A stretch of DNA of 64,000 nt, taken from contig NZ_SWJE01000005.1 of NCBI RefSeq assembly GCF_005144415.1, forward strand, positions 534,134 to 598,133, written 5' to 3'. How positions within the stretch are numbered: the stretch's first letter is position 1; each line of letters opens with the position of its first letter. Origin of the DNA: Trinickia terrae. GTDB taxonomy: Bacteria > Pseudomonadota > Gammaproteobacteria > Burkholderiales > Burkholderiaceae. The notes under the pieces are model-generated. The model was not told the origin of the DNA and searched no databases. It was given only the letters and a program-made list of their open reading frames with translations. A program made the position numbers and the translations under genes. Below are positions 30,776 through 39,798 of this stretch, piece after piece.

Positions 30776-31582
30776 TTACATCCGGAAGTGCTCGCCGAGA
30801 TAGACGCGGCGTACGCTTTCGTTTTCGATGATGTCGCTTGGCGCGCCGGCGGCCAGCACGGTGCCGTCGCTGATGATGTAGGCGTGGTCGCAAATGCCGA
30901 GCGTCTCGCGCACGTTGTGGTCTGTGATGAGCACGCCGATATTGCGCTGCTTCAGGAATTTGACGATCTTCTGGATTTCCAGCACCGCGATCGGGTCGAC
31001 GCCCGCGAACGGCTCGTCGAGCAGAATGAAGCTCGGGTTCGTCGCGAGTGCGCGCGCGATTTCGACGCGGCGGCGCTCGCCGCCCGACAGCGACAGCGCA
31101 GGATTCTCGCGCAGGTGCGCGATCTGCAGTTCGTCGAGCAGCGCTTCGGTGCGCTCGGTGATCAGCGCTTTCGACAGGCGCTTGCCTTGATCGTCGACCT
31201 GCAACTCGAGCACCGCGCGGATGTTTTCCTCGACGGTGAGCTTGCGGAACACCGACGCTTCCTGCGGCAGATACGACAGGCCGAGCGACGCGCGCTTGTG
31301 GATCGGCAGCAGGCTGATCGAGTTGCCGTCGAGGACGATTTCGCCGGCGTCGAGCGGCACGAGGCCGACGATCATATAGAACGAGGTCGTCTTGCCCGCG
31401 CCGTTCGGCCCGAGCAGACCGACGACCTCGCCGCTTTTCACGTCGAGCGACACGTCCTTGACGACCGTGCGCGACCCGTACCGTTTTTTCAGGCTGCGCA
31501 CCACCAGCGAGCTCGTCGTGCCCGCGGGCTTGCGGTTGGGCAGCGTGTGCGCCGTGGCGGCGGGGGTAGACAGGGTGTTCAC
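30776..31582 (-). CDS. lptB: LPS export ABC transporter ATP-binding protein
   Basis: Cytoplasmic ATPase driving LPS extraction by LptFG. 268 residues from a GTG that overlaps the lptA stop as GTGA. Walker [17 protein letters not shown], signature [15 protein letters not shown], Walker [14 protein letters not shown], switch His in [11 protein letters not shown]. The first about 25 residues are an extra tail compared with E. coli LptB. Confidence 0.97.
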   Translation of the reverse strand: MNTLSTPAATAHTLPNRKPAGTTSSLVVRSLKKRYGSRTVVKDVSLDVKSGEVVGLLGPNGAGKTTSFYMIVGLVPLDAGEIVLDGNSISLLPIHKRASLGLSYLPQEASVFRKLTVEENIRAVLELQVDDQGKRLSKALITERTEALLDELQIAHLRENPALSLSGGERRRVEIARALATNPSFILLDEPFAGVDPIAVLEIQKIVKFLKQRNIGVLITDHNVRETLGICDHAYIISDGTVLAAGAPSDIIENESVRRVYLGEHFRM

Positions 31583-32259
31583 TGCGGCTGGGTTCCTTGG
31601 ATCTGGGACGACGGCGCGAGCGTGGCCGAGGCGCCCGTCAGCGGCGCGGGGCCGCCCGACTTAGGCGAGAGCATCGCCCGCACGCGGCCCGACGGGTTGC
31701 CGGGGCCGGCTACGTCCTTGCCGGCTTTCGCAGTATAGAAGTCGTTCTGGCCGTCATAGGTGATGACGCTGCCGTGGACTTCGTCAATCAGCGTCGAGAG
31801 GCCCTGCAGGCGGCGCACCGTCGCGTTGGTGGTGAGCGTCGTCAGATCCTGCTTGCCGTCGTAGTTGATGCGCACTGCCGTGCCTTCGATGTACTCGTCG
31901 ACACCGTCGCGCTTCTGGCGGAAGTACGAGAGGTTCGTGCCTGCCGAGGTGCCGACGGCGTACTGGTAGCCCTGCGGGTCCTGGGTGACTTCGACGCGGT
32001 CGGCGCGGATCACGATCGTGCCCTTGGTCGCGACGACGTGCCCCGTGAAGATGTTGATCTGCTTCAGATCGTCGTAAGTCATGTTATCCGCTTCGATATT
32101 GAGCGGTTTGTCGCGATCGGCGCGTTCGGCGTGGGCGATCGGCGCCACGCCGGCAAAGGACAGCGCGGCGAGCGCTGCCGTCAGCCCAGCGCGCACCGCG
32201 CGGCGCGCGATCGATGCGCGCGCGCGGCTGAAATTAAAGCGAAAGAACGTTTCGTTCAT
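31579..32259 (-). CDS. lptA: LPS transport periplasmic protein LptA
   Basis: Forms the periplasmic bridge for LPS between LptC and LptDE. 226 residues: signal peptide ([23 protein letters not shown], in parts), then the OstA fold with [20 protein letters not shown] and [20 protein letters not shown]. The C-terminal tail is Pro/Ser/Gln-rich. Coupled to lptB. Confidence 0.96.
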   Translation of the reverse strand: MNETFFRFNFSRARASIARRAVRAGLTAALAALSFAGVAPIAHAERADRDKPLNIEADNMTYDDLKQINIFTGHVVATKGTIVIRADRVEVTQDPQGYQYAVGTSAGTNLSYFRQKRDGVDEYIEGTAVRINYDGKQDLTTLTTNATVRRLQGLSTLIDEVHGSVITYDGQNDFYTAKAGKDVAGPGNPSGRVRAMLSPKSGGPAPLTGASATLAPSSQIQGTQPQ

Positions 32260-32288
32260 GCGGTCACGCTAGGAATGGAGGGCCCGGG

Positions 32289-32885
32289 CTATTTGGACGA
32301 GCCGCCGCCGGCATCCGAAGCGGCAATTGCGCCGCGGACATTGCCGAAGAGCTGCATCACCCGGGTGACGTTGTTGTAGTGCATGCCGTTTGCCGTCGCC
32401 ACGGAAAGGCCGCGCCGAAGTTTAACCGGCTTTTCTGTCTCGATCACGTCGTCGTTGACGAGCACCCGGAAATGCGACGAATCCGCCTGCATCTCGGGAT
32501 CGCCACTGCCGGGCGCGCGCAGGATGCGGGCGTTGTCGTACAGGTCGACGATCGAGGCGTCGCCGTTGACCGTGCCGCGCAGGCCGGTGGCTGTCACGAT
32601 CGGCTTGCCGGGCTGAAACGCGCGGATGGCCGGCATCGTGAGATCGCTGTTTTCGTCGTCTTCATAGTGGACCATTTTGGTGGCCGTCAGACGGTACTGC
32701 GTCGTGCCGGTCTGGTCCAGCTCGGAGACCGAGAAGTTGTCGGCGAAATAGTCGGGCGAATGGGTCTTCGGCTTTTCGGCCTGGTTGGGCGGCGTTTGCG
32801 TGGCCTCCAGCAGCCAGTACGTCACGCCGGCCAGCAAGGCCATCGCGACGAGGGCGATCAGCGATGACAGGCGTGATGCGTTCAT
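32289..32885 (-). CDS. lptC: LPS export inner-membrane protein LptC
   Basis: Bitopic protein passing LPS from LptBFG to LptA. 198 residues with one N-terminal transmembrane helix (LIALVAMALLAGVTYWLLEA), then the periplasmic beta-jellyroll (DYFADNFSVSELDQTG; RLTATKMVHYEDDENSDL). ATGA overlap with kdsC upstream. Confidence 0.95.
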   Translation of the reverse strand: MNASRLSSLIALVAMALLAGVTYWLLEATQTPPNQAEKPKTHSPDYFADNFSVSELDQTGTTQYRLTATKMVHYEDDENSDLTMPAIRAFQPGKPIVTATGLRGTVNGDASIVDLYDNARILRAPGSGDPEMQADSSHFRVLVNDDVIETEKPVKLRRGLSVATANGMHYNNVTRVMQLFGNVRGAIAASDAGGGSSK

Positions 32886-33427
32886 CCGTGCGAGGCTCCG
32901 CAGGCGGTGGCGAGCAGCGTGTCATAGCGATTTTGCGCGCGCAGGATCGTCTCGCAGAGCTCGCGCGCGGCGCCGTTGCCGCCGCGCGCCTGGGAGACCC
33001 AGTGCGCGCGCGAGACGACCTCGGGGTGCGCGTTGGCCGGCGCCGCGGCGAAGCCGCACTGGAGCATCACCGCGAGATCCGGCCAGTCGTCGCCCATGTA
33101 GCCGCATTCCTCGGGCGCGAGGCCAGTGGCTTTCAGGAGGTCCGAGAACGCTGTGCGCTTGTCCTCCACGCCTTGATACAGGTGGTTGATGCGGATTTCC
33201 TGCGCACGCACCTGCACGATGCCCGACTTGCGGCCGGTGATGATCGCCGTGGCAATGCCCGCTTCGCGCAAGAGCTTCAGGCCGTGGCCGTCGAGCGAGT
33301 TGAACGACTTCATCGTGTCGCCCTCGGCCGTGAACATCAGGCCGCCGTCGGTGAGCACGCCGTCCACGTCGAAAATCATCAGCTTGACGCGGCTCGCGCG
33401 TTCGGTGACGGTCAGGGCTGCGTTCAT
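32882..33427 (-). CDS. kdsC: 3-deoxy-D-manno-octulosonate 8-phosphate phosphatase
   Basis: HAD-family phosphatase giving Kdo. 181 residues. Motif I FDVDGVLTDGGL with the nucleophile Asp, ITGRKSGIVQVRAQEI (motif II region), and GYMGDDWPDLAVM (motif IV). It lies one base after kdsD and overlaps lptC. Confidence 0.96.
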   Translation of the reverse strand: MNAALTVTERASRVKLMIFDVDGVLTDGGLMFTAEGDTMKSFNSLDGHGLKLLREAGIATAIITGRKSGIVQVRAQEIRINHLYQGVEDKRTAFSDLLKATGLAPEECGYMGDDWPDLAVMLQCGFAAAPANAHPEVVSRAHWVSQARGGNGAARELCETILRAQNRYDTLLATACGASHG

Positions 33428-33428
33428 C

Positions 33429-34412
33429 TCAAATCACCTTCTTCGAAAACAGGTCGTGCATGTTGAGCGCGCCGATCAGCTTGCCCGCTTCGTCGACGAC
33501 GAGCATCTGGTTGATCCGGTGGCGCTCCATCAGTTCCACGGCTTCCACGGCGAGGTGGTCGGCGCCGATCGTGCGCGGCGCGTGCGTCATGACGTCGGCG
33601 ATCGGCAACTCGCGGAAGTCGCCCGTGCGCTCGAGCACGCGGCGCAGGTCGCCGTCGGTGAAGATGCCCTCGACGCGGTCGTGCTCGTCGACGATCGCCG
33701 TCATCCCCATGCGCTTCGCGGTCAGCTGGAACAGCGCATCGCGCACCGTTGCGCTGGTGAGCACCTTCGGCAACTGGTCGCCCGTGCGCATGACGTCGCG
33801 CACGTAGGTGAGCAGGCGCCGGCCGAGCGCGCCGCCCGGGTGCGAGCGCGCGAAATCGTCGGCGCCGAAGCCGCGCGCGTCGAGCACGGCGACCGCGAGC
33901 GCGTCGCCGAGCGCGAGCGCCGCGGTGGTGCTGGCCGTCGGCGCGAGATTCAGCGAACACGCCTCCTTCGCGACGCCCGCGTTCAGGTGCACGTCGGCCA
34001 GTTTCGCGAGGCTCGATTCGGGGCGCCCGGTGATCGCGATCAGCTTGGAGCCGAGGCGCTTCAGGAGCGGCAAGATCGAGACCAGCTCTTCCGATTCGCC
34101 CGAATTGGACATCGCGATGAAGACGTCGTCGGCCGTGACCATGCCGAGGTCGCCGTGGCTCGCCTCGGCCGGATGCACGAAGAACGCGGGCGTGCCGGTG
34201 CTTGCCAGCGTAGCGGCGAGTTTTCGGGCGATGTGGCCGGATTTGCCGATGCCTGATACGACGACGCGTCCGCGGCAGCTCAGGAGGAAATCGACTGCGC
34301 TGACGAAACCGTCGTCGAGTTGATTGCGAAGCCCGCGCACGGCGTCAGCTTCGATGTCGAGCACGTCCCGGGCGAGCGCCAGCGCCCGGTCGCCATTGAT
34401 TTTCGCTATCAT
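33429..34412 (-). CDS. kdsD: Arabinose-5-phosphate isomerase
   Basis: Interconverts ribulose 5-phosphate and arabinose 5-phosphate for Kdo synthesis. 327 residues from the ATG at 34412. SIS domain: GRVVVSGIGKSGHIARKLAATLASTG (in part), HPAEASHGDLGM, SNSGESEELVSILP. Two C-terminal CBS domains follow from about residue 205. First gene of the kdsD-kdsC-lptCAB-rpoN-hpf series and divergent from the Kef-type antiporter. Confidence 0.96.
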   Translation of the reverse strand: MIAKINGDRALALARDVLDIEADAVRGLRNQLDDGFVSAVDFLLSCRGRVVVSGIGKSGHIARKLAATLASTGTPAFFVHPAEASHGDLGMVTADDVFIAMSNSGESEELVSILPLLKRLGSKLIAITGRPESSLAKLADVHLNAGVAKEACSLNLAPTASTTAALALGDALAVAVLDARGFGADDFARSHPGGALGRRLLTYVRDVMRTGDQLPKVLTSATVRDALFQLTAKRMGMTAIVDEHDRVEGIFTDGDLRRVLERTGDFRELPIADVMTHAPRTIGADHLAVEAVELMERHRINQMLVVDEAGKLIGALNMHDLFSKKVI

Positions 34413-34546
34413 TCGCGGAGTATAGCAAAGGCGTTTGTTCGCCGCGCCAGGCCCCTGTGCCTGCCTGCTGCCCCCCAGCCCCATCATCCCGGAAGCGCCG
34501 TCCCTGTGCGCTGCGGGTTCCGCTGACGAACGAGGACGCTTAGCCC

Positions 34547-36547
34547 GTGGTGATTTCACCGCTCGAGATGACGCTGTTTCTGCTGCTCGCTTCGGTGGCG
34601 GGCGTCGTCCTATTTCGTTTCCTCAACTTACCGCCGATGCTCGGCTATCTGACCGTGGGCATCCTCGTCGGTCCGCACGCGCTCGGCATCGCACCGGATT
34701 CGGACCGGGCGCAGCATCTCGCCGAGTTCGGCGTCGTGTTCCTGATGTTCTCGATCGGGCTCGAGTTCTCGCTTTCCAAGCTGCGCTCGATGCGCCGCCT
34801 CGTGTTCGGGCTCGGCCTGCTGCAGGTGATCGCCACCGTGGCGATCGCCGTCATGCTAGGGCTGATCTTCGAGCGCTGGGTGCACGTCACGTGGCAGGGC
34901 AGCGTCGCGCTCGGCGGCGCGCTCGCGATGTCGTCGACGGCGATCGTCAGCAAGATGCTCGCCGAGCGCCTCGAGATCGAGACAGAGCACGGCCGCAACA
35001 TTTTTGGCGTGCTGCTGTTCCAGGATCTGGCGGTGGTGCCGCTGTTGATCATCATCGCCGCGCTCGGCGGCGACTCGAAGAACCTCGCGACGACGCTCGG
35101 GCTCGCGGCGCTGAAGATCGTCGTCGCGCTGTCGCTGCTTTTGTTCGTCGGGCAGAAGTTCATGACGCGCTGGTTCAACGTCGTGGCCCGGCGGCGCTCG
35201 CAGGAGCTGTTCGTGCTGAACCTGCTGCTTGTCACGCTGGGCGCCGCGTTCATCACCGACAAGTTTGGTTTGTCGCTGGCGCTCGGCGCGTTCATCGCCG
35301 GCATGCTGATCGCGGAGACGCCGTACCGCCATCAGGTCGAGGAGGACATCAAGCCGTTTCGCGACGTGCTGCTCGGGCTCTTCTTCGTCACCACGGGCAT
35401 GCTGCTCAATCCGCGCGTGCTCATCGCGCATCCGTTCGTCGTGCTGGCGTTCCTGGTCGGGCCGATCCTGCTGAAGGCCTTGATGATCACGGGGCTCGCG
35501 CGCGTGTTCGGGGCGACGCCGGGCGTGGCGATGCGCACCGGCATCGGCCTCGCGCAGGCCGGCGAGTTCGGCTTCGTGCTCCTGAACCTGATTCTCGACA
35601 AGCATCTCGTCGACGCGACGCTCCTGCAGGCGATTCTCGCGTCGATGCTGCTGTCGATGCTGGCCGCGCCGTTCCTGATCCAGAACGCCGATCGCATCGT
35701 GCTGCGGCTGTCGTCGACGGAGTGGATGATGCAGTCGCTGCAGATGACGCGCATCGCGACGCAGAGCCTGAAGCAAAGCGGCCACGTGATCATCTGCGGC
35801 TACGGCCGCGCCGGGCAGAACCTCGCGCGCATGCTGGAGCACGAGGGCCTGTCGTATGTCGCGCTCGATCTCGACCCCGACCGCGTGAGCGCCGCGGCCA
35901 CCGCCGGCGAATCGGTCGTGTTCGGCGATGCGGGGCGGCGCGAGTCGCTGCTTGCGGCCGGCATTCACCGGGCCGCCGCGATCGCGATCACCTATGCGAA
36001 CACGCCTTCGGCGCTGCGCGTGTTGCACAACATCCACGAGCTCGAACCGACGCTGCCCGTCATCGTGCGCACCGTCGACGACGCCGATCTCGAGAAGCTC
36101 CTCGCCGCCGGCGCGACCGAGGTGATTCCCGAGATCGTCGAGGGCAGCCTGATGCTCGCGTCGCACACGCTCGTCTTGGTGGGCGTGCCGATGCGGCGCG
36201 TCGTGCGGCGTGTGGAGGAAATGCGCGACGAGCGCTACAGCTTGTTGCGCGGCTATTTCCACGGCGCCGACGACCTCGGCGACGAGGACGGCCACGAGCA
36301 GGTGCGGCTACAATCTGTGCCGGTCGACGAGAATTCGGACGCCGTCGGGCGCTCGCTCGAAGAGCTCGGCCTGGCGGGCATGGGCGTCGAGGTGACGGCG
36401 ATCCGCAGGCACGGCATTCGCGGCGTCGAGCCGGGGCCTGAGACCAAGCTGCGCGCGGCCGATATCGTCGTGCTGCGCGGGCTGCCGGAGGCGCTGGCGA
36501 TCGCCGAGGAGCGCATTTTGCGGCATCGCCGCGCGTCCGCGGCTTGA
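34547..36547 (+). CDS. CPA2-family cation:proton antiporter, Kef type with TrkA domains
   Basis: 666 residues from a GTG at 34547. The Na/H-exchanger-like membrane part is about 1-390, with PPMLGYLTVGILVGPHALG, SMSSTAIV-type LAMSSTAIVSKML, and GLAQAGEFGFVLL. A TrkA-N/RCK NAD-binding domain follows, HVIICGYGRAGQNLARML (about 410-525), then a TrkA-C domain at the end. K+ efflux coupled to H+ is the likely activity (YbaL/KefB relatives). No ancillary KefF/G gene is nearby. Confidence 0.93.
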   Translation: MVISPLEMTLFLLLASVAGVVLFRFLNLPPMLGYLTVGILVGPHALGIAPDSDRAQHLAEFGVVFLMFSIGLEFSLSKLRSMRRLVFGLGLLQVIATVAIAVMLGLIFERWVHVTWQGSVALGGALAMSSTAIVSKMLAERLEIETEHGRNIFGVLLFQDLAVVPLLIIIAALGGDSKNLATTLGLAALKIVVALSLLLFVGQKFMTRWFNVVARRRSQELFVLNLLLVTLGAAFITDKFGLSLALGAFIAGMLIAETPYRHQVEEDIKPFRDVLLGLFFVTTGMLLNPRVLIAHPFVVLAFLVGPILLKALMITGLARVFGATPGVAMRTGIGLAQAGEFGFVLLNLILDKHLVDATLLQAILASMLLSMLAAPFLIQNADRIVLRLSSTEWMMQSLQMTRIATQSLKQSGHVIICGYGRAGQNLARMLEHEGLSYVALDLDPDRVSAAATAGESVVFGDAGRRESLLAAGIHRAAAIAITYANTPSALRVLHNIHELEPTLPVIVRTVDDADLEKLLAAGATEVIPEIVEGSLMLASHTLVLVGVPMRRVVRRVEEMRDERYSLLRGYFHGADDLGDEDGHEQVRLQSVPVDENSDAVGRSLEELGLAGMGVEVTAIRRHGIRGVEPGPETKLRAADIVVLRGLPEALAIAEERILRHRRASAA

Positions 36548-36595
36548 TAACGCCTGACGGGGCTTGAAGGAGCCTTCCTCGTCGACTGGAGTCCT

Positions 36596-36616
36596 GCCGG
36601 TCCAGCCGGCTTTTTT
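36596..36616 (+). terminator. Probable terminator between the antiporter and apt
   Basis: Five-bp stem GCCGG/CCGGC (36596-36600, 36606-36610) followed by TTTTTT. It lies about 50 bp after the antiporter stop. The stem is short but the T-run is clean. Confidence 0.6.
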
Positions 36617-36671
36617 CGATTTTTCCAGGCCCTCGCTAGGCGAATAAAGGCCGCTTTTTCCGGAGACACCC

Positions 36672-37238
36672 ATGTCCAACGCACGCACAGGTGCGTCGAT
36701 CGACGCGGCCGAATTCATCAAGAGCCAGATACGCACGGTGCCCGATTGGCCACAGGCCGGTGTGCAGTTTCGCGACATCACGCCACTCCTGCAGCGGCCC
36801 AAGACGCTGCGCATGCTGACCGACCTGCTGGTCGAGCGCTACGTCGAGGCGAAGCTCGACTACGTCGCCGGGCTCGATGCGCGCGGCTTCATCATCGCGC
36901 CGATCATCGCTTATGAGCTGAACGTCGGCTTCATTCCGATCCGCAAGATCGGCAAGCTGCCGTTCCGGACAGTGTCGGAATCGTATGAACTCGAGTACGG
37001 CAGCGCGACCGTCGAGATCCACGAGGACGCTTGCCGCGCCGGCGACCGCGTCGTCATCGTCGACGACCTGATCGCGACCGGCGGCACCATGATGGCCGGC
37101 AAGAAGCTGCTCGAGCGGCTCGGCGCGACCGTCGTCGAAGGCGCGGCGATCATCGATTTGCCGGACCTCGGCGGCTCGAAGCTGCTGCGCGAGAACGGCC
37201 TGCCGCTTTACACGATCACCGAATTCTCGGGACATTGA
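36672..37238 (+). CDS. apt: Adenine phosphoribosyltransferase
   Basis: Adenine salvage: adenine plus PRPP gives AMP. 188 residues. The PRPP-binding motif is [37 protein letters not shown] and [17 protein letters not shown] are typical of Apt. Followed by a LysE-family gene 35 bp on. Confidence 0.96.
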   Translation: MSNARTGASIDAAEFIKSQIRTVPDWPQAGVQFRDITPLLQRPKTLRMLTDLLVERYVEAKLDYVAGLDARGFIIAPIIAYELNVGFIPIRKIGKLPFRTVSESYELEYGSATVEIHEDACRAGDRVVIVDDLIATGGTMMAGKKLLERLGATVVEGAAIIDLPDLGGSKLLRENGLPLYTITEFSGH

Positions 37239-37273
37239 TTTCCCGTTCTCGCCCATCAAGGAGCACTTGAGCG

Positions 37274-37888
37274 ATGCCCAACTTCCTGCTGTTTCTCGCC
37301 ACCTCGATCGCCATCACGATGGCCCCCGGTCCCGACAATCTCCAGGTGCTCGCGCGCGGCATCTCGCAGGGGCGGGCCGCGGGCCTCGTCGCCGCGCTCG
37401 GGTTCGCCGCCGGCATCACGTTCCACACGACGCTCGCCGCGTTCGGCGTGGCTGCGCTCTTGCGCTCGTCGCCAGTTGCGTTTCAGGTGGTGAAGCTCGC
37501 GGGCGCGGCGTATCTGGTCTGGATCGGCATCAAGGCGCTCAGGAGCCAGGGGCTCGCGACCGCGCACGAGCGTCCGCGGCAGGCGCTCTCCGTCGTGTTC
37601 CGGCAGAGCGTGATCGGCAACATGATGAACCCGAAGGTCACGCTGTTCTTCGTCGTGTTCCTGCCGCAGTTCGTCGATCCGCACGGCGCGCAGAGCGTGA
37701 TGGCGCAGATGCTCGAGCTGGGCGTGCTGTTCATGCTGCAGACCGTTGTCGTGTTCTCGGCGTTCGGCGTGTGCGCCGGCATGATCGGCAACTGGCTCAA
37801 ACGCCGGCCGCGCATTGGCGTGTGGCTCGACCGGCTCGCGGGCGCGACGTTCATCGCGCTGGGCCTGCGCATTGCGTTGCGCGACTGA
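37274..37888 (+). CDS. LysE-family amino-acid exporter
   Basis: 204-residue membrane protein with about six hydrophobic helices. RhtB/LysE signature near the N-terminus, ITMAPGPDNLQVLARGISQG, followed by GLVAALGFAAGITFH; further on GAAYLVWIGIKAL and NPKVTLFFVVFLPQF. Substrate not deducible; homoserine, threonine and similar are known for the family. AAGGAG seven bases before the ATG. Confidence 0.93.
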   Translation: MPNFLLFLATSIAITMAPGPDNLQVLARGISQGRAAGLVAALGFAAGITFHTTLAAFGVAALLRSSPVAFQVVKLAGAAYLVWIGIKALRSQGLATAHERPRQALSVVFRQSVIGNMMNPKVTLFFVVFLPQFVDPHGAQSVMAQMLELGVLFMLQTVVVFSAFGVCAGMIGNWLKRRPRIGVWLDRLAGATFIALGLRIALRD

Positions 37889-37905
37889 TCGGGAGCCTTC
37901 GTCTC

Positions 37906-38751
37906 ATGACTTTGTCTTGCATCGCCGCCGCGCGCCGCTTCGATGCGCGAGCGCATCGGCCGTTCTGGATCGATGAGCAGCGGGTCGGCTGGATTCGCGA
38001 GACCGACGTGCCAATGCTTGCGCGCTGGCCCGACGTCTTCGAGATCGACGCCACGCGCGTCGCGCTCAGTCCCCGCTTCGACGGCAGCGTCGATCAGCGC
38101 TCTGCCGCGCTCGGCGCGGTGATCGGCGCGCTCGCGGCCGACGGCCGGATTCCCGGCTGGCGCGACGAAACCTACGCGATCCGCAACGCCTTCGACGACG
38201 CCCCGCTCGCCTATATCGAGCGCGCCGCGTCGCGCTTCTTCGGCACGATGACGTACGCGGTGCACCTGAACGGCGTCGTAAAATACGCGGATCGTGCGCC
38301 ACGGATGTGGATCGCGCGCCGCAGCGACACCAAGGCGACCGATCCGGGCATGCTCGACAACGTCGTCGCCGGCGGCATCGGCTGGGGCTTCGGCATCGGC
38401 GCGACGATCGTCAAGGAGTGCTGGGAAGAGGCGGGCATTCCCGAGGAGATTGCATCGAAGGCCGTGGCGGGCCGCACCGTCCACGTGCTGCAGTCGATTC
38501 CCGAAGGGACGCAAGCGGAGCAGATCTTCGTCTACGACCTGCCGCTGCCCGACGATTTCGTCCCGCACAACCAGGACGGCGAGGTGGGCGAGCATCGGCT
38601 CGCGGGCATCGACGAAGTCGCGGGTTGGATCGAAGACGATGCCATGACCGTCGACGCCAGTCTCGCGACGCTCGATTGCCTGTTGCGCCACCATTGGATC
38701 GACGCAGAGGCCTGCGCGGGCATCGACGCACTGTTCGCGCCGCCGGCCTGA
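37906..38751 (+). CDS. Nudix hydrolase with DUF4743 N-terminal domain
   Basis: 281 residues from the ATG at 37906, preceded by GGGAG; the frame is open back to 37267 but that part is a shadow of the LysE gene. The N-terminal DUF4743 region (FDARAHRPFWIDEQRVGWI) is followed by a Nudix domain. Its box reads AGGIGWGFGIGATIVKECWE then EAGI, keeping KE-x2-EE-x-G but with Phe where most families have the first Glu. Relatives (Tnr3-like) act on thiamine or related diphosphates; the substrate here is unknown. Confidence 0.9.
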   Translation: MTLSCIAAARRFDARAHRPFWIDEQRVGWIRETDVPMLARWPDVFEIDATRVALSPRFDGSVDQRSAALGAVIGALAADGRIPGWRDETYAIRNAFDDAPLAYIERAASRFFGTMTYAVHLNGVVKYADRAPRMWIARRSDTKATDPGMLDNVVAGGIGWGFGIGATIVKECWEEAGIPEEIASKAVAGRTVHVLQSIPEGTQAEQIFVYDLPLPDDFVPHNQDGEVGEHRLAGIDEVAGWIEDDAMTVDASLATLDCLLRHHWIDAEACAGIDALFAPPA

Positions 38752-38841
38752 GCGCAGGAAGCGCCTGGCGCGCCGCGCCAAAGCAAGCGTCGATCGAAAA
38801 CCGATTACATACCAAGCGTTCAAGTAGGGAGTTCCAGGGTC

Positions 38842-39711
38842 ATGTCGACCGAACACAGCTTTATTCTGAAACTGTCGTGCCCCGACCGGCCCGGCATCGT
38901 TCACGCGGTCTCGGGCTTTTTGTTCGAGCGCGGCAGCAACATCCTCGATTCCGCGCAGTTCGGCGACAGCCGCACGGGCGAGTTCTTCATGCGCGTGCAT
39001 TTCCAGCAGGTCGGCGGCGACCCGGGCCTTGACGCGCTGCGTGACGCGTTCGCGGCGCTCGCCGAGCGCTTCGCGATGCGCTGGGAGTTGCATGACGCCT
39101 CACTGAAGCCGCGCGTGGTGATCATGGTGTCGAAGATCGGCCATTGCCTGAACGACTTGCTGTTCCGCTACCGCACTGGCCAACTGCCGATCGAGATCTC
39201 CGCGATCGTCTCGAACCACCAGGACTTCTACCAGCTCGCGGCGAGCTACAACATTCCGTTCCATCACTTCCCGCTGACGGCGTCGACGCCGGCCGCCAAG
39301 GCCGCGCAGGAAGCGCGCGTGCTCGAAGTGATCGATCAGCATGAGACCGATCTCGTCGTGCTCGCGCGCTACATGCAGATCCTGTCGCCGCAGCTGTGCG
39401 AGAAGCTCGCGGGCCGCGCGATCAACATCCATCACTCGTTTCTGCCGAGCTTCAAGGGCGCGAAACCCTATTACCAGGCGTTCGACCGCGGCGTGAAGCT
39501 GATCGGCGCGACGGCTCACTACGTGACGACCGATCTCGACGAAGGCCCGATCATCGAGCAGGAAGTGGAGCGCGTGGATCACAGCATGACGCCGGATCAG
39601 CTGACGGCGATCGGGCGCGACGTCGAGTGCGTGACGCTTGCGCGCGCCGTGAAGTGGCATGTGGAGCACCGGATCGTGCTGAACGGGACGAAGACGGTGG
39701 TGTTTCGCTGA
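38842..39711 (+). CDS. purU: Formyltetrahydrofolate deformylase
   Basis: Releases formate from 10-formyl-THF, balancing one-carbon pools and feeding PurT. 289 residues: N-terminal ACT domain (LKLSCPDRPGIVHAVSGFLF), then the formyltransferase fold with NHQDFYQLAASYNIPFHHFP, NIHHSFLPSFKGAKPYYQAF and GATAHYVTTDLDEGPIIEQ. The catalytic Asn-His-Asp pattern is visible. Confidence 0.96.
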   Translation: MSTEHSFILKLSCPDRPGIVHAVSGFLFERGSNILDSAQFGDSRTGEFFMRVHFQQVGGDPGLDALRDAFAALAERFAMRWELHDASLKPRVVIMVSKIGHCLNDLLFRYRTGQLPIEISAIVSNHQDFYQLAASYNIPFHHFPLTASTPAAKAAQEARVLEVIDQHETDLVVLARYMQILSPQLCEKLAGRAINIHHSFLPSFKGAKPYYQAFDRGVKLIGATAHYVTTDLDEGPIIEQEVERVDHSMTPDQLTAIGRDVECVTLARAVKWHVEHRIVLNGTKTVVFR

Positions 39712-39744
39712 TCGAGCGCCATGGCGTTTTCGCTCCGCTCATGA

Positions 39745-39768
39745 AAAAGCCCGCAATCGCGGGCTTTT
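39745..39768. terminator. Bidirectional terminator between purU and the PerM-like gene
   Basis: Ten-bp stem AAAAGCCCGC/GCGGGCTTTT with a four-base loop, T-rich on both strands, lying between two convergent genes. Confidence 0.92.
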
Positions 39769-39798
39769 CCGTTATCCGGCGATCAAACGCGATCGCAT

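Noticed and set aside
37267-37905. N-terminal extension of the Nudix frame
   Set aside because: It overlaps the LysE gene in another frame; the ATG at 37906 has a GGGAG site and a DUF4743-like start.
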